Part shown: positions 5,603 to 14,200 of the stretch, in pieces
Layout of the letters: every line of letters starts with the position of its first letter
Numbering within the stretch: the stretch's first letter is position 1
Virus record (IMG/VR): IMGVR_UViG_3300050821_000642
Coordinates: 1-64,000 of that record
From: a virus
Length of the DNA: 64,000 bases
Direction: 5' to 3' (one strand)
Translations under genes and position numbers: made by a program
The notes under the pieces: model-generated
What the model was told of the DNA's origin: nothing
What the model saw: only the letters and a program-made list of their open reading frames with translations
The model's database searches: none

Positions 5603-8551
5603 TTATGGGACGTTAGGTTCAAACTTTCCGTGGGCTATGATGTACTCAAGCGTCTCCTCTAATACGGTGCCGGTCGCCTCGATCACCCACGAGTTTTCTT
5701 TAGCGCCAGCCATCTCCGTGCCAGCGCCGATGACGACGTTCAGCATTTTCGCGCTGAGCCGTTTCTTCATTGCCGCTTGCAGGTTTGATTTAGGTCGCCC
5801 CGTCCGCTTGCACCACGAAGTCAGGGCGCTATCGGTGATACGCAATATGAGCGGGCTACCCGATAGCTGCACCTCAAGCGTCCCCCAACTGAAATTCGGC
5901 GGCTTGAAGTTGATGATCTTAATGTCCTTGCTTGGCTTGCCCGCACCCATTTGTGTCTTGTTAAGGATGACGGTGTTGCGTGGCAGCTTCTCGTTGAGGA
6001 ACGCGCCCAACGTACTCACGAGAGCAGTGTCAGTGCCGAAGTCGCTGGGATCGTCCGCCATCTCCTGCTTCATACGGCGGAACTCGTCGTACATATACGC
6101 CTTCATTACGTCGATGGGGAACTTGCAAAACCCTAGCTTGTTAGCGAGGTGAGCGCCCAACAAGATTGTTGCGATGGCGTCAATCCAATAGCGCTCGATC
6201 TTAGGATCAGCGCCTAGCTCTTCTGCGCACTGCTGTTGCGTGGCGACCAACGCCTTGCTGATCTTGGTGTGGTTCTTGCCAAGGAACTCTGCGTACTTGA
6301 GGCCGATCCCGCCAAAGTTAAAGTGCAAGTCCGTCAGGTGTCTGTTGACAGCGTAGGCAAACTCTTTCTCGGTCTTTGGCAAGTCGATGGCTTGCATCTC
6401 AAACATGCGCAACCACGACGCGTCTGTGCCTTTATCCTCTTGCCGTACGGCATCGACAATGGACCCGTTGGCGCAGTACCCGCACAGCGTGCGAAACTCT
6501 TTCACCTCTCGCATCGCGCCCATACGGTTGGCGCGGCCCTTCTCGCGCCCGCCCGTGAGTTGGAACGCCAACTCGGTCATCGCCTTCATCTGCTTCTCGC
6601 CCTTGATCTCGTCATAGAACAGGGGCAAGTGGCGCAACGTGGCGCACTTGGCGAAGGTATAGATTACGGTGTCGCTAAGACCACCCACCACTGGTTTCGA
6701 CCACGCGGCTTGCCCAAACAAGAGCGCGGTTGATTTGCCAATGCCGGATTTACCTGAGACTAACCCAAGGAGTAACCCGGCATGCCCGGTCATGTCCACC
6801 AAGGGAGAAGCGAACGTCGCGGCTCCCATGCAGCACAAGTCAGGGCGTTCAGGCGCCAAGAGGATATTCGCCAGCGCTCGCCACGGCGCTTCGTCGCCAA
6901 GCACCCGGTAATCCTCAACGCCATCGCCCGGACGGTTCGATTTGAACTCACCGGCAGGGGAGAAAAACCTTCCGGCGAAAGCAAAGCCCATCTCGTTTCT
7001 ATAGTCTTGGCTCCAACCGAAGGCTGGCACGTCGATCAAAGTTTCCTTCTTATGCTGCAAGAGCTTGAGGTAGTTTGCCATGAACATTCTCGAAAGTTCG
7101 GGCTTGATCGTGAGCGGCATTGCTTCAGAAGCAAGGGCTTTAGAGAACCCGATGTTGTCGGCAGTGATGGTGCTGTCGAACCGCTTAGTGACGATCTTCT
7201 CACCCTGTATGGTGTCAAACGAAAATCGGAATGGCTTGCCAAACTCTACGCTGGCTGACCCCGGCAGAATAGGGTACTCAAATACGAGGAACTGCTCCAT
7301 GCCGCCTTTGTCGTCAGGCTTTGAGGTATAGATCAGGTCGTCGTTGCCTCGGTAGTAACCTGTCGGCAGGTCTATTGAGTTTGGGCTGGGGTTTCCTTGG
7401 AAGCCAGCGTGAGTACGATTGTGGGGCTGTTTATATTGAACTGATAGTGGGGTGGTGCCGAGAGCAAGATGCGGACAGGTGGCGCACTGGGGTATGCCAA
7501 GGGCATTGATGGTGGCGCACTTCTCGGGGCCAATGCTTGGGCGGTTTGCCCGCGCTTGGAGAGCCACCGCGAGCTTAGCATCTGTATCCGCCTCGCTGTA
7601 ATAACTACTGCCTCGGGATAGCCGGTGAGCAGTTGCACTAGGATCATCACAGTGGCAAGCAAGACCAACAGCAAGTTTCCACTGGGGTTCACCGACGAGA
7701 TTAGCGCCAGCTTTATCCAGCGTTTCTTTAATGAACGGGCAGAACCCCGCCACCACATCGATGTTCGCAGGCGCATAACCACTCTTCATGCCGCCAGACA
7801 GATCGTCGTTGACGCCCGACTTACTCTCTTGAGTACGGCTTCCCGCCCCACCCCCCGGCACCGCGCCTACGATCTTGTACTGGGACAGTCCCTTCTGCAT
7901 ATCTTTTAGCGGAATATGCGTGGTATTGCAATAGAGCATGGTGACCGGCTTGGCCTCAACGTCAGGCCCGCCCTTGAAATTCCACGTCCCCGGCACCCTT
8001 AGCAGGCGGCACGGGTCGTTAGTGCATTGCCGGTCGAACAACACGCCATGCTGGGTCGCCGCCGTCGATAGCTGCGCGGCCATGTGCCGGAACTCACGCG
8101 GCTCAAACTCGGTGTCGAGCGTCCAGTACACATGCACGCCGCCGTTGCCGCTCGCGACGATGATAGTTGGATACGGCAGGCCACACACGAGAGTAAACTT
8201 TTTCAGCGCTACCAGCACCGCCTTATGGTCGGGGTAGGCGCTCTCCTTGACGTCCATATCCATGTAAAGGTTCTTGCAGGCGACGAGGTTTGGCTCCTGC
8301 CGTACCGCCTTCGGGTATATCCGGCCCATCTCCCCGGCGTTACGGAATGCGCCTTGCGCGAGGTACACGCACTGCCCGCGTGACGCCCAGTAGTTCGCGT
8401 CTTCCAGCGCCGCACGGATGCTCTTGTGCGCATTGCCGGGGAAGATAGGCGGGCGACCGTCCTGAAACAATAACCGTCGATGAATGCTGAACCAAGTATC
8501 CTTGTCGGCAAGGGCTACCTGCGTCAGAAAAATATGGCCCTCATTGTCCAC
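5603..8551 (-). CDS. Replicative primase-helicase: AEP primase fused to DUF927-type helicase
   Basis: A 982-aa fusion expected to prime and unwind phage DNA. The N-terminal half shows archaeo-eukaryotic primase motifs: YMDMDV (Asp98, Asp100), SGNGGVHVYW at about 134-143 and DPCRLLRVPGTWNFKGG at about 178-194. A Cys cluster (CATINALGIPQCATCPH) lies near 345-360. The C-terminal half has a DUF927-like ATPase with Walker A SGKSGIGKST near 605 and LPLFYDEIKG near 643, and a C-terminal domain that may bind DNA. It is the largest early gene and is followed by a palindrome copy (5587). Another copy (7821) encodes TQESKS. Confidence 0.85.
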   Translation of the reverse strand: MDNEGHIFLTQVALADKDTWFSIHRRLLFQDGRPPIFPGNAHKSIRAALEDANYWASRGQCVYLAQGAFRNAGEMGRIYPKAVRQEPNLVACKNLYMDMDVKESAYPDHKAVLVALKKFTLVCGLPYPTIIVASGNGGVHVYWTLDTEFEPREFRHMAAQLSTAATQHGVLFDRQCTNDPCRLLRVPGTWNFKGGPDVEAKPVTMLYCNTTHIPLKDMQKGLSQYKIVGAVPGGGAGSRTQESKSGVNDDLSGGMKSGYAPANIDVVAGFCPFIKETLDKAGANLVGEPQWKLAVGLACHCDDPSATAHRLSRGSSYYSEADTDAKLAVALQARANRPSIGPEKCATINALGIPQCATCPHLALGTTPLSVQYKQPHNRTHAGFQGNPSPNSIDLPTGYYRGNDDLIYTSKPDDKGGMEQFLVFEYPILPGSASVEFGKPFRFSFDTIQGEKIVTKRFDSTITADNIGFSKALASEAMPLTIKPELSRMFMANYLKLLQHKKETLIDVPAFGWSQDYRNEMGFAFAGRFFSPAGEFKSNRPGDGVEDYRVLGDEAPWRALANILLAPERPDLCCMGAATFASPLVDMTGHAGLLLGLVSGKSGIGKSTALLFGQAAWSKPVVGGLSDTVIYTFAKCATLRHLPLFYDEIKGEKQMKAMTELAFQLTGGREKGRANRMGAMREVKEFRTLCGYCANGSIVDAVRQEDKGTDASWLRMFEMQAIDLPKTEKEFAYAVNRHLTDLHFNFGGIGLKYAEFLGKNHTKISKALVATQQQCAEELGADPKIERYWIDAIATILLGAHLANKLGFCKFPIDVMKAYMYDEFRRMKQEMADDPSDFGTDTALVSTLGAFLNEKLPRNTVILNKTQMGAGKPSKDIKIINFKPPNFSWGTLEVQLSGSPLILRITDSALTSWCKRTGRPKSNLQAAMKKRLSAKMLNVVIGAGTEMAGAKENSWVIEATGTVLEETLEYIIAHGKFEPNVP

Positions 8552-8607
8552 ATGCGTACTCCCCAGTACCAGTAAGGTGGGGCGGGTTCCATGCCCGCCC
8601 CTATTGT

Positions 8608-9804
8608 TTACTCGCCCATCAACTTGTCGAACATGGCCGACATTCTATCGGCAGGCGATCCTTCTGGCACGGGCGGCGGGGTTTCATCCACCGTCTCGTC
8701 GTCTGTCGCCACGACCACCCGCTTGGGCGGGATGTTGCGCCCTCCAGTAGCATTAGAGGAAGCGTTGACTTGGCGGGTGCTTGGAGGAGGTGCAGCGGGT
8801 TGAGCGACCGCTTCAGCGATGCCGGTATTCACTGCATGCCCCCCCACTCTCGTTGTGGAAGCGGGAGCCGGGGGTGGCGGGGGAGCCACCTCTTGGGGCG
8901 CAGCTTGCGCAGCGGGAGTCGTCTGCGTCTTGGGCGGCATGCCGGTTGACGCCTTCGGCGGCTGTCCCGGCGCACGGGGAGCCTGCACCTGCGACTGACC
9001 CTCCGCACCCTCGCTCGGGTGATCCACCTCGCCGCCATCGACGTTGATCTTGGACACGAGGATGCGATTGACCGCCTCGGCGTCACGCAAGCTCATGATC
9101 ACGTCGCTCTCGGCGTCGTCCAAGGGCTTCATGTACTGGAACACCACCTTGGAGAACTTGAGCAGCGGCTCATAACTCAAGCGAGTAACAACGGCGCAGT
9201 AGGGAACGCCCTTGCTGCCGTCCGCCAACTCCATGATGTTCAGCGCCTCGCTGTAGCGCACCATGTTGGTGAGCGAACCGGGCGGCACGCTCAACAGCAT
9301 GGGTCCGCCCTCGGCTTCGTTGGTGAGGTCGATTCCCGGTGCATACGGCACGATAACGGTGCGCCGACGCTGCTGGCAGGCTTGCGCCTTGGGTGCGGCA
9401 GGAGAAGCGCCAGAACCCCATGCAGAGTTAGGACATGTAGCGCATACCGGGTTGACCGGCTGCGCCACCGTCTCGTCAGGCTTGATGCCGTTGCTCGACC
9501 AGCAGTCGGGCTTCTTCCCGCGCACGCCCTGCACATAGCCGCTGGCGTAGAACACCCGCGACATTTCCTTTTGGGCTTTAAGGATTACAACATCGACAAA
9601 AGGCGCGGGGTAATCGGTGTTGGGGATTTTCACCAACCGATCTTCACCCTTCCACCGCACCACCCACTGGTTGGTGCCAATCGCCAGAATGGGGAAGCTA
9701 AGAGCTACGCCCTGCGCGAGGTCGTCGTTGTCCCGTGGGACGTTCGACCACCGATTGGAGATCGCAACTGGCCCCGTGGGGGGCTTCTGTACAACTTGGT
9801 TCAT
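8608..9804 (-). CDS. Cys-motif early protein, candidate ssDNA-binding/replication accessory
   Basis: A 398-aa protein. The N-terminal 250 residues are globular. They contain CATCPNSAWGSG and a following KAQACQQRRR, a probable metal site with an upstream Cys. A long Pro/Ala/Gln linker (about 270-350) leads to a C-terminal acidic/hydrophobic tip (ADRMSAMFDKLMGE). A folded domain, disordered linker and short C-terminal tip also describes SSB proteins, and the gene lies next to the primase-helicase, hence the guess. SD GAAAGGACAG. I do not recognise a named family. Confidence 0.55.
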   Translation of the reverse strand: MNQVVQKPPTGPVAISNRWSNVPRDNDDLAQGVALSFPILAIGTNQWVVRWKGEDRLVKIPNTDYPAPFVDVVILKAQKEMSRVFYASGYVQGVRGKKPDCWSSNGIKPDETVAQPVNPVCATCPNSAWGSGASPAAPKAQACQQRRRTVIVPYAPGIDLTNEAEGGPMLLSVPPGSLTNMVRYSEALNIMELADGSKGVPYCAVVTRLSYEPLLKFSKVVFQYMKPLDDAESDVIMSLRDAEAVNRILVSKINVDGGEVDHPSEGAEGQSQVQAPRAPGQPPKASTGMPPKTQTTPAAQAAPQEVAPPPPPAPASTTRVGGHAVNTGIAEAVAQPAAPPPSTRQVNASSNATGGRNIPPKRVVVATDDETVDETPPPVPEGSPADRMSAMFDKLMGE

Positions 9805-9835
9805 AGTCTGTCCTTTCGTTGGTTACTCTCGTGGG

Positions 9836-10645
9836 TTAGTCTTGACCAGCCTCTGCCCCGGCTGGCACGCCCAAGTCCTCCGCAAGGGCGTCGTCATCAG
9901 GCGGTTCCGCACCATTGCCGGTGCTGGCCTTCGCCACCTTGGCGCGTGGCTTGACAGGCGGGTTGATGTAGAGGATGTTCACGCTGTTGCGCACGCATCC
10001 GGGTGGCGGCTCGCCATGCTCGTTGGTGAACACCTCGGCGGCGTTGCCCGCCGCGCCCCACGTGACAAGCTCCCACTGCTCCATGCCGATCACGTGACGG
10101 CGGAACTCGTCCTTGTCTTCGACCCGGTAGGTGACCTTCGGCTTCCAATAGGCGGTGCCGAACTCGGTGTTGGCGCTCTTCTGCTTGGTGGCGTTGAGGA
10201 ACTCAAGGATTTCCACTCGTGCTGCGACTGCCCAGTCTTTGGCGTCCTTCAGCTTGGCTTCAAGCGCGGCTTCCTCGGCCTTTATCTTCGCTTCAAGAGC
10301 GCGCACCTGCTTGATGCGGGTGCCTAGATCAAATGTCATTGTATCTGTCCTTTCTATTGGCACCACCCTATGGTGCAGTAACTGTACCCAATTCCCTTTA
10401 TCGTTAAACCCGTAATCGTGTTCCTTTCGTTCAATCCAACGCTTCCTAAGCATTGGGGCCATGCGTGGGGTGATGGAGTCTTTGTCTTCTCCAAGCGCCT
10501 TTGCTATCTGAGGGTTGGTCCGCCACTCACCCCGGCATGAGAAAAGATAACGGTAGACTCTAACCTCCAAAGCTCTGTTAGCCGCCCGCCTTGCCGCAGC
10601 GTGCGATGGACTAGGGTCCGTTCCACGGGCGTAACTCTCGTCCAT
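9836..10645 (-). CDS. HTH protein fused to conserved phage domain; probable internal start
   Basis: A 269-aa ORF in two parts. Residues 1-100 look like a winged helix (VRVYRYLFSCRGEWRTNPQIAKALGEDKDSITPRMAPMLRKRWIER). From Met103 (base 10339) there is a coiled coil and then a conserved phage domain ending AAEVFTNEHGEPPPGCVRNSVNILYI, which resembles stand-alone proteins near ssDNA-binding genes in other phages. The internal ATG has the SD GAAAGGACAG, nearly identical to that of the downstream gene at 9804, so a 167-aa product is likely as well. The TAA stop lies in the palindrome copy at 9823. Confidence 0.65.
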   Translation of the reverse strand: MDESYARGTDPSPSHAAARRAANRALEVRVYRYLFSCRGEWRTNPQIAKALGEDKDSITPRMAPMLRKRWIERKEHDYGFNDKGNWVQLLHHRVVPIERTDTMTFDLGTRIKQVRALEAKIKAEEAALEAKLKDAKDWAVAARVEILEFLNATKQKSANTEFGTAYWKPKVTYRVEDKDEFRRHVIGMEQWELVTWGAAGNAAEVFTNEHGEPPPGCVRNSVNILYINPPVKPRAKVAKASTGNGAEPPDDDALAEDLGVPAGAEAGQD

Positions 10646-10674
10646 TGTTTTTTCTGCCTATTAGGCGCTCAAAT

Positions 10675-10720
10675 CCCCAAAAAATTTTTGGGGCAAAAAA
10701 GTGTTCCACAAATATGTGGA
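10675..10720 (-). terminator. Two adjacent hairpins, leftward terminator/attenuator
   Basis: Read leftward, the stem TCCACA/TGTGGA (10705-10720) is followed by a run of six U (10695-10700), a good intrinsic terminator. Directly after comes an A/T-cored hairpin, CCCCAAAAA/TTTTTGGGG (10675-10693). Together they separate the helicase/nuclease block from the HTH-primase block; read-through would be needed to express the latter from the promoter at 14.98 kb. Confidence 0.6.
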
Positions 10721-10722
10721 GG

Positions 10723-10929
10723 TTAAACCAATCCTTCCTTCTCCACCAACCACTCAGGCGCGCTAATCGTGACCATCGTGCCTCTGGGATAGTGGTTGTC
10801 CTCCCACTCGATCTGCGACTTCGGCAACCACACGCCGCCCTGTAGGTTGCCGGTGATGTTCACCAGAATGGCGCTGTCCGTCTGATGGAGGTAGCAGACT
10901 TCCACCTCCACCATGTCGAACTTACTCAT
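10723..10929 (-). CDS. Small conserved phage protein, unknown function
   Basis: A 68-aa beta-rich protein: an N-terminal strand region, then GGVWLPKSQIEWEDN and a C-terminal SAPEWLVEKEGL. This WLPKSQ...PEWL...KGL pattern is common in small proteins of phage replication regions, with no assigned role. The start lies within the overlapping tandem palindromes at 10922 and 10935, which supply GAGAG/ATGAGAG ahead of it. Confidence 0.65.
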   Translation of the reverse strand: MSKFDMVEVEVCYLHQTDSAILVNITGNLQGGVWLPKSQIEWEDNHYPRGTMVTISAPEWLVEKEGLV

Positions 10930-10934
10930 GAGAG

Positions 10935-12332
10935 TTACTCAAGAGAGTTATCCTCGGTAATCGCTTCCATGATCTCTAGGAACTTGTTTTGCAGCGCCTC
11001 GTTGCGGCCCAACAAATTGTATATCCGCTTCTCTGCCGCAGTGCCGCCCACCATCGCAATCAACGTCCTATGAGATTGTCCGACACGGAAAGTACGGGCG
11101 TTAGCCTGTGCGAACGTCTCCAGCGAGGTCGTCGGCCCGGCCCATATAGTAGTGTTGGCGCGGGTGAGGGTTAAACTATGCGACATGCAGCCGGGGTGAG
11201 CGCAAATGACCTTGTATTGGCGAGTTTCCTGAAACGCGTTGAAAATCTCGTTGCGCTTGCTCAAGAGAGTATCGCCGGTTATCACCGCATGATCGATTTG
11301 GTTGTCTGCCAGCATGGCGCTCAAAGCCGCTACCACGCTCTTGTAGGGCGCGAACAGCAAAACCTTCTGCGAAGCGCTATCGATCAAATCGAGGATCAAT
11401 TGCAGACGTGGGGTGTTCTCCAGATGAACCGTTTTGCCCTGACGGGTGTAAACATAACCAATGGCAATCTGCAACAACTTGGACAGAATAGCACCGGCAT
11501 TGAGAGCGTCGATTTTCTCGCTGCCGACAAGCGCCAACGCCTCCCGGCGCATGGCGTCATAGATAAAGGTCTGCTGGGGCGATAACGGCGCTTCATAGTA
11601 ATTGATCACTCTCGGGGGTAACTCGACCACCTCGTCCAGACGAAACCTTACGGCTGGCTGCATCTTGGAGACGGCTATCTCTTCGGCATGAGGCTTGGGC
11701 TTCCACGAAAACTGGCTCACCTTGATCATCAGTTGGTCGCGGAAGATGGTGAACCACTTCGGCACCGTGTTGGGGGTGATAGCGCTGCACGGCCCCCACA
11801 CATCTGTTACTGCACGAGGGATGGGCGAGCCGGTCAGGCCCCACACACGCGGCTTCGTCAGCACGTAATCACGGAACGTCTTGGTCCGCTCGCTGCGCCC
11901 GTTGCGGTAGACCGCCGCCTCGTCGGCGCACACCACATCGATATCGTGACGTGATGATAGGTGTTCGTACATCACGTTCAACCCGTCATGGTTGATGATA
12001 TAGATGTCCACCTTATTGAGTAATCTTCGCTCGCGCTGAAGCTTGGTGCCATGCAGCACCACGCAAGTGAACCACGGGAACTCGCGCATGATCTCCCGCC
12101 GCCACGTGCGGGTCATCGCCGTCAGTGGGCAGATCACCAGCATCCGGTGCGCGAGGCCAGCCTTCTTGAGCGCGTCGAACGCGAACAGGATCGAGCGCGT
12201 CTTACCAGTGCCGAACTCGTTCAGCACGTAGCCGCGCGGCTCTTCGATCAGCAGCGCCGCCGTCACTCTCTGCGCATGAAAAGCGCTAGGCGGGAACTTA
12301 TAGGTTAGTGGCGAGGGCGAGTGTACGTTCAT
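10935..12332 (-). CDS. SNF2-family DNA helicase/translocase
   Basis: A 465-aa superfamily 2 ATPase. Walker A is NEFGTGKTRS (about 39-48). Motif Ia is LVICPLTAMTRTW, motif II is DVVCADEAAVY (about 136, DEAA instead of DEAH), motif III is WGLTGSPIPR, and motif VI is ANARTFRVGQSHRT (about 414). It is short for SNF2, as is usual in phages, and likely translocates on duplex DNA during replication or recombination. Start chosen at ATG 12332; an in-frame start 12 nt upstream is possible. It overlaps the VRR-NUC gene by 35 nt. Confidence 0.85.
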   Translation of the reverse strand: MNVHSPSPLTYKFPPSAFHAQRVTAALLIEEPRGYVLNEFGTGKTRSILFAFDALKKAGLAHRMLVICPLTAMTRTWRREIMREFPWFTCVVLHGTKLQRERRLLNKVDIYIINHDGLNVMYEHLSSRHDIDVVCADEAAVYRNGRSERTKTFRDYVLTKPRVWGLTGSPIPRAVTDVWGPCSAITPNTVPKWFTIFRDQLMIKVSQFSWKPKPHAEEIAVSKMQPAVRFRLDEVVELPPRVINYYEAPLSPQQTFIYDAMRREALALVGSEKIDALNAGAILSKLLQIAIGYVYTRQGKTVHLENTPRLQLILDLIDSASQKVLLFAPYKSVVAALSAMLADNQIDHAVITGDTLLSKRNEIFNAFQETRQYKVICAHPGCMSHSLTLTRANTTIWAGPTTSLETFAQANARTFRVGQSHRTLIAMVGGTAAEKRIYNLLGRNEALQNKFLEIMEAITEDNSLE

Positions 12333-12672
12333 TTTGGTTCTCAAGCTGCTCCAGCCACTCCACTAACTCATGCAGAGTAACATTGTCGTCGTCAATCACG
12401 AACGTCTTGCAGTGCTGTTTCTCCCGTCGCTCGCGCAGGAAGTTGTTTTGGATAGCGGTCGCTTCGCCCTCGGGTTTCTTCGCCTCGATGAAAAATGCGA
12501 TGGGTAAATTGTGAACCTCGCCATCGATCAGGAACGCTACACCCGCCACGCAATGGTAGTCCACCCCACGCGCGCCGATCCCCATGTTTACTGGCTTGAA
12601 CGCGTACACGAAGTCAAATGCTTTCAGCACTCGGTCAATGCTGCGCTTGGTCCGTCCTTCTGGCGTCGTCAT
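12298..12672 (-). CDS. VRR-NUC domain nuclease
   Basis: A 124-aa single-domain PD-(D/E)XK nuclease of the VRR-NUC type. GARGVDYHC gives a candidate metal-binding Asp, IAFFIEAKKPEGEATAIQ (about 60-77) is the E-x-K core, and QHCKTFVIDD follows. Phage members act as structure-selective nucleases, often beside SNF2 helicases, which is the arrangement here. Start at ATG 12672 with SD GCGAGG; it overlaps the upstream TGA by 3 nt. Confidence 0.8.
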   Translation of the reverse strand: MTTPEGRTKRSIDRVLKAFDFVYAFKPVNMGIGARGVDYHCVAGVAFLIDGEVHNLPIAFFIEAKKPEGEATAIQNNFLRERREKQHCKTFVIDDDNVTLHELVEWLEQLENQNERTLALATNL

Positions 12673-12803
12673 AAAACGACCTCGCCAAACGCAGCTTCGC
12701 AAACATCGTCCACTGTCCAATCCAACACATTCGCTGCATAGCGAATGGACGCCAAGCCTTGGCGAACACGCTCGATTAAGTCTTCAATTTCTTCTGGTGT
12801 CAT
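12669..12803 (-). CDS. 44-aa protein between two overlapping genes
   Basis: MTPEEIEDLIERVRQGLASI and a further 24 residues give a small acidic helical protein. The ATG overlaps the upstream TGA (ATGA) with GGAAGGA upstream, and its TGA overlaps the VRR-NUC ATG. It fills the operon exactly, which is the main support. Function unknown. Confidence 0.55.
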   Translation of the reverse strand: MTPEEIEDLIERVRQGLASIRYAANVLDWTVDDVCEAAFGEVVL

Positions 12804-13009
12804 CGCCGCCACATCCTTCCATACTCGCTTTTCGGCAGGGCGAGCAAGTCATGCCCTGCCTCATCGAACGCGCCCTTGAGTTTCTTCACTTCGATCTTGT
12901 GGTCTTCAATGTGCATGACGATGGCAGGCACCCAATGCGGCATGAAACCCGCGCCTTCCCATCTATAGCGCAACACCTCCACAATGTCGTCTACCCTAAG
13001 CTCAGCCAC
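12800..13009 (-). CDS. Small beta-rich protein, unknown function
   Basis: A 69-aa protein (RVDDIVEVLRYRWEGAGFMPHWVPAIVMHIE...). The layout suggests a small SH3-like barrel. It starts inside the end of the nuclease gene (13002) and ends in an ATGA overlap. No function assigned. Confidence 0.6.
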   Translation of the reverse strand: MAELRVDDIVEVLRYRWEGAGFMPHWVPAIVMHIEDHKIEVKKLKGAFDEAGHDLLALPKSEYGRMWRR

Positions 13010-13721
13010 GCCCCATCCTCTTGCCCCAATGCTCGCAACTCGTCACGTCGCAGTACTCCTCGCACAGCCCGCATGGCTTGGGCGGGAAGACGCCAGTACG
13101 ATGCGCATCCTCCAACGCAGTCACTCGCGGGAGTAAGGCTTCAAACGCTGCCGGGGTTTCTGCTCGGGTGAATATCTCGTGGTTGGTGTCGTTGTACTCG
13201 GTCCACAGATAGTCTACCCGCATCTTGGCGATGCTCTTGTAGTGCTGAAAGATCAGGTAAGCGTTGATCAGCAGTTGGGTGCTGTCCCAGTATTTGGGTG
13301 GTCGCCCGGTCTTGTAGTCCACCACGTGGGCAAAATCTTGGTTCTCGCCTTCGGTCGGCATGAAGCGAAGATAGTCGATCTTAGTGCGCAGCCATGTGGT
13401 CTTGTCGAAGTACCCGGTTGGCTTGCCCTGCCGGTCGGCGCTGAGCTTAAGCTCGCACTGGATAATCTGGAGCGGGTGCAAGACGCGGGTCAGCTTCTCT
13501 GCCCACCGTTCCATATAAATCAGGTGTGGAGGAAGAGGGGTCGTGCCTTGCACCCGGTTCTTCATCGCCTCGTGTAGCTCGTCGCCACGGTCCAGCGCTT
13601 CCGAACGTCCTTGTTCCACCGTCTTGTCCACGTCCACGGCTTGATAGCGCCGGGGGCATGTCTCGTAATTCTTCAGCTTGCTGAAGCTCCAAGCAAAGGG
13701 CTTAGCTATGGTCTTCAGCAT
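13002..13721 (-). CDS. PD-(D/E)XK exonuclease, Cas4/RecB-like
   Basis: A 239-aa nuclease. The N-terminal AWSFSKLKNYETCPRRYQ is the Q/Y-S-x-L-x-x-Y-x-x-C-P motif. GDELHEAM gives the helix His, KIDYLRF and VVDYKTGRPP (about 134) supply the D...DxK core, and STQLLINAYLI is the C-terminal helix motif. Cys22 plus CGLCEEYCDVTSC near the end give the one-plus-three Cys layout of Fe-S-cluster Cas4/AddB nucleases. Probably a 5'-3' exonuclease for recombination or host DNA turnover. A palindrome copy (13121) lies inside. Confidence 0.85.
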   Translation of the reverse strand: MLKTIAKPFAWSFSKLKNYETCPRRYQAVDVDKTVEQGRSEALDRGDELHEAMKNRVQGTTPLPPHLIYMERWAEKLTRVLHPLQIIQCELKLSADRQGKPTGYFDKTTWLRTKIDYLRFMPTEGENQDFAHVVDYKTGRPPKYWDSTQLLINAYLIFQHYKSIAKMRVDYLWTEYNDTNHEIFTRAETPAAFEALLPRVTALEDAHRTGVFPPKPCGLCEEYCDVTSCEHWGKRMGRG

Positions 13722-13926
13722 CGCTTGGCTCTCCCTTCGGTTCTTGGTCTAGGTCGTCCGTCTTGCGGTTGGGCGTGCTGCTGCGCCATATCTCCATCGC
13801 CCGTAGTCTTGTGGCAAAGGGACCAGTGCGCCCGTACGGCTCTTCGTTCAGCTTGTCGTAGTCCAGTATCCACCAGCCCGTGTTAGTCTGATCCAAGTTG
13901 TCTTCGATGTATTCGATCTTGGTCAT
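13702..13926 (-). CDS. Small acidic protein, unknown function
   Basis: A 74-aa protein (MTKIEYIEDNLDQTNTGWWI...) with a disordered acidic C-terminus. It overlaps the nuclease gene by 20 nt. Its start follows AAGAGAG in the palindrome copy at 13928. Confidence 0.55.
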   Translation of the reverse strand: MTKIEYIEDNLDQTNTGWWILDYDKLNEEPYGRTGPFATRLRAMEIWRSSTPNRKTDDLDQEPKGEPSDAEDHS

Positions 13927-13940
13927 GTTACTCTCTTGAG

Positions 13941-14186
13941 TTAAGACTTCAACTTCGGGTCCACATGCACCACCGTATCGGAGCCGATACCCTTCTCCAC
14001 CAGCTTGGCAAGATGCGCCTCTGTTTCGCCAGAGAACAGCAGCACATCAATCGGCAAATTCATGGTCTTGCCATCGATCTTGATGAACGTGTCACCCGGT
14101 TCAGCCCTAAATCTGTCGAGGTTCTTAAAGCTCAGTCCAAGCATAAGCGTTGGCCTGCCGTGTAGGGTAGCGGTTGCTTTAAGCAT
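13941..14186 (-). CDS. Small protein, unknown function
   Basis: An 81-aa alpha/beta protein (LMLGLSFKNLDRFRAEPGDTFIKI...). Its start follows AAGAGAG in the palindrome copy at 14188, and its stop codon lies in the copy at 13928. No recognised domain. Confidence 0.55.
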   Translation of the reverse strand: MLKATATLHGRPTLMLGLSFKNLDRFRAEPGDTFIKIDGKTMNLPIDVLLFSGETEAHLAKLVEKGIGSDTVVHVDPKLKS

Positions 14187-14200
14187 GTTACTCTCTTGAG

